7,904 bases of DNA from Bacteroidales bacterium (GTDB lineage Bacteria > Bacteroidota > Bacteroidia > Bacteroidales > VadinHA17). Position numbers and translations under genes: made by a program. Under the pieces are notes generated by a model, which was not told the origin of the DNA, ran no database searches, and saw only the letters and a list, made by a program, of their open reading frames with translations. Every line of letters begins with the position of its first letter. Positions within the stretch are counted from its first letter, which is position 1. The stretch covers positions 1-7,904 of the forward strand of contig JAFGXK010000151.1 of assembly GCA_016936695.1 (NCBI GenBank), read 5' to 3'. Of this stretch, positions 6,891-7,904 are shown one piece after another.

Positions 6891-6899
6891 TCCTCCTTC
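6887..6899 (-). promoter_or_regulatory. 4-base stop/start overlap (ATGA) coupling adaptor and first permease
   Basis: The adaptor's TGA (6889-6887) and the permease's ATG (6890-6888) share bases, which is the usual arrangement for translational coupling. A GAAGGAGG stretch lies at 6899-6892, only one base before the ATG. It also encodes the adaptor's last codons, so the spacing is too tight for a classical ribosome binding site, and re-initiation is the likelier mode. Confidence 0.75.
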
Positions 6900-7904
6900 A
6901 CTATTGTTTTGTGGGCGAGATTGACATTTCCGCTTACAATGACCAGATCGCCCGGTTCAAGTCCCTCACTGACGGATACGCTGGTACTGTTCTCGAATTC
7001 GACGGTTACATATTTCCATATTGCAAGCGAATCCTGTCTCACGAAGATCACATCTCTCCCCTGGCGTATCACGAGGGCTTCCTTCGGGACAACCAGCCGG
7101 CCGGGCACAGGCTTCCGGATGACGACCTTCACGTTCATCCCGTCGATTAGATGGCCGTTATTCCGCAGCCCTGCTTTTATCTTCACCATTCCCGCCTCAT
7201 CTACCTGGGGATTGATCTGGGTGATCGTTCCGGAAATGACAGTGCTGTCGTTAATGAAAGGCATTATGCCCACGGGCATTCCCTGGCTTATAAAACCATA
7301 TTCCGATTCGATGACCGGGAATTCAACCTCCATCTTCTGGTCGTTGATTACCGTACACAGGTTAGGATAATTCTGGCTTGGATTCCACTGAAGAGCCTCG
7401 AGATTGGCCACCACGCCGCTTATGGGGGAATGTATCCTGGTATTGTTGAAGTTGTATTCAGCAAGCTTAAGGGCATTAATTGCATCATCGAGTCCGCTCC
7501 GAATGCGGGAAGTTTTTATTTTTTCGGGCGCAATCCCTATTGTGTCGAATGTAAGGTATTTGCTGTAAATGTCGTCCTTGAAATTGATTTCAGCTTTCTC
7601 GTAGGTTTGTTTTGCGCTACGAAGCTGCGACTGATATTCAAAATCTTCTATTACTGCAAGCAGGTCGCCTGTATTAACTTTCTGACCGTTACGGATCAGT
7701 AAATCCTTAATCACCCCGTTAACCTTAAATGGCACAACAGCCTTTTCGGATGAATATACCTTGCCATTGGATACCAGTTCATGGTAAAAGGTTGATTTTT
7801 CAAGTTCTACGGTCTTAACCAGAACCGCTTCGGGATGTGAAGCACGGCGTGCCATTTCCTCGAGGTTATCGGCTGTTTTGGGTTTGCACGAGACAGCCAG
7901 GCTC
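6887..7904 (-). CDS. RND efflux periplasmic adaptor (membrane fusion) lipoprotein, 5'-truncated by window edge
   Basis: This is a HlyD/AcrA-type adaptor, which links an inner-membrane RND permease to an outer-membrane channel. An internal ATG exists at 7855, but the frame stays open upstream to the edge and reads SLAVSCKPKTADNLEE before that Met. This resembles the end of a lipoprotein signal peptide with the lipidated Cys at 7888-7886, so the true start lies beyond 7904. Counting from the internal Met, a first lipoyl-like half spans about 38-72 (NGVIKDLLIRNGQKVNTGD), and a short helical hairpin spans about 73-138. The second lipoyl half contains HSPISGVV at 142-149. A beta-barrel follows at about 175-247, then a membrane-proximal domain with VVPKEALVI (255-263) and GLEPGDLVIVSG (298-309). 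Its stop codon overlaps the start of the first permease, which fixes it as that pump's partner. The family call is firm. The exported substrate cannot be told. Confidence 0.93.
   Translation of the reverse strand, partial: SLAVSCKPKTADNLEEMARRASHPEAVLVKTVELEKSTFYHELVSNGKVYSSEKAVVPFKVNGVIKDLLIRNGQKVNTGDLLAVIEDFEYQSQLRSAKQTYEKAEINFKDDIYSKYLTFDTIGIAPEKIKTSRIRSGLDDAINALKLAEYNFNNTRIHSPISGVVANLEALQWNPSQNYPNLCTVINDQKMEVEFPVIESEYGFISQGMPVGIMPFINDSTVISGTITQINPQVDEAGMVKIKAGLRNNGHLIDGMNVKVVIRKPVPGRLVVPKEALVIRQGRDVIFVRQDSLAIWKYVTVEFENSTSVSVSEGLEPGDLVIVSGNVNLAHKTIVKEE

Noticed and set aside
7151..7702. Plus-strand open frame of 183 codons
   Set aside because: It lies wholly antisense to the adaptor, whose reading frame has clear family motifs, and its own translation resembles no family I know.

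Overview
The window looks like part of a Bacteroidota (Bacteroidales-like) chromosome, judged from sequence alone. The evidence is a lipoprotein-type adaptor with a Ser-Cys lipobox, an A-rich leader without a strong Shine-Dalgarno before the last gene, moderate GC, and intergenic repeats of the kind common in environmental Bacteroidota. No rRNA, tRNA or housekeeping marker is present, so the phylum call is an inference.

All three genes lie on the minus strand and form one apparent operon, transcribed from right to left. (1) At 7904-6887 is a periplasmic adaptor (membrane fusion) lipoprotein whose 5' end lies outside the window. (2) At 6890-3618, overlapping it by 4 bases, is a 1090-residue RND inner-membrane permease. 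(3) At 3547-488 is a second, clearly different RND permease of 1019 residues with a GTG start. Together they would make the inner-membrane and periplasmic parts of a tripartite envelope exporter. No TolC-type outer-membrane channel and no regulator gene is visible.

The two permeases differ at the proton-relay positions. The first has Asn-Asn (409-410) where AcrB has Asp407-Asp408, and Asn986 where AcrB has Lys940. The second keeps one Asp (401), followed by Asn402, and has Asn918-Asp919 in TM10. This suggests an asymmetric pair, perhaps a heteromer of the MdtB/MdtC kind with one relay-deficient partner, but it is not proof of one.

The junction between the two permeases holds an 84-86-base element of seven copies of ACGGAGT, four forward and three inverted, spaced 10-11 bases apart and folding into a long imperfect hairpin. 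It is flanked by an exact 14-base direct repeat that looks like a target-site duplication. Removing the element and one copy of the repeat on paper lets the first permease run to a TAA overlapping the start of the second by 7 bases. The present 14-residue tail and stop codon of the first permease come from the element.

The left 487 bases contain no supportable gene. They hold a nest of short repeats: GTGAGGC-type heptamers, a pair of 16-base operator-like dyads, a GC-rich hairpin, a polypyrimidine tract of about 16-base period, inverted heptamers, and CCCTGCG heptamers that run into the 3' end of the second permease and supply its basic C-terminal tail.
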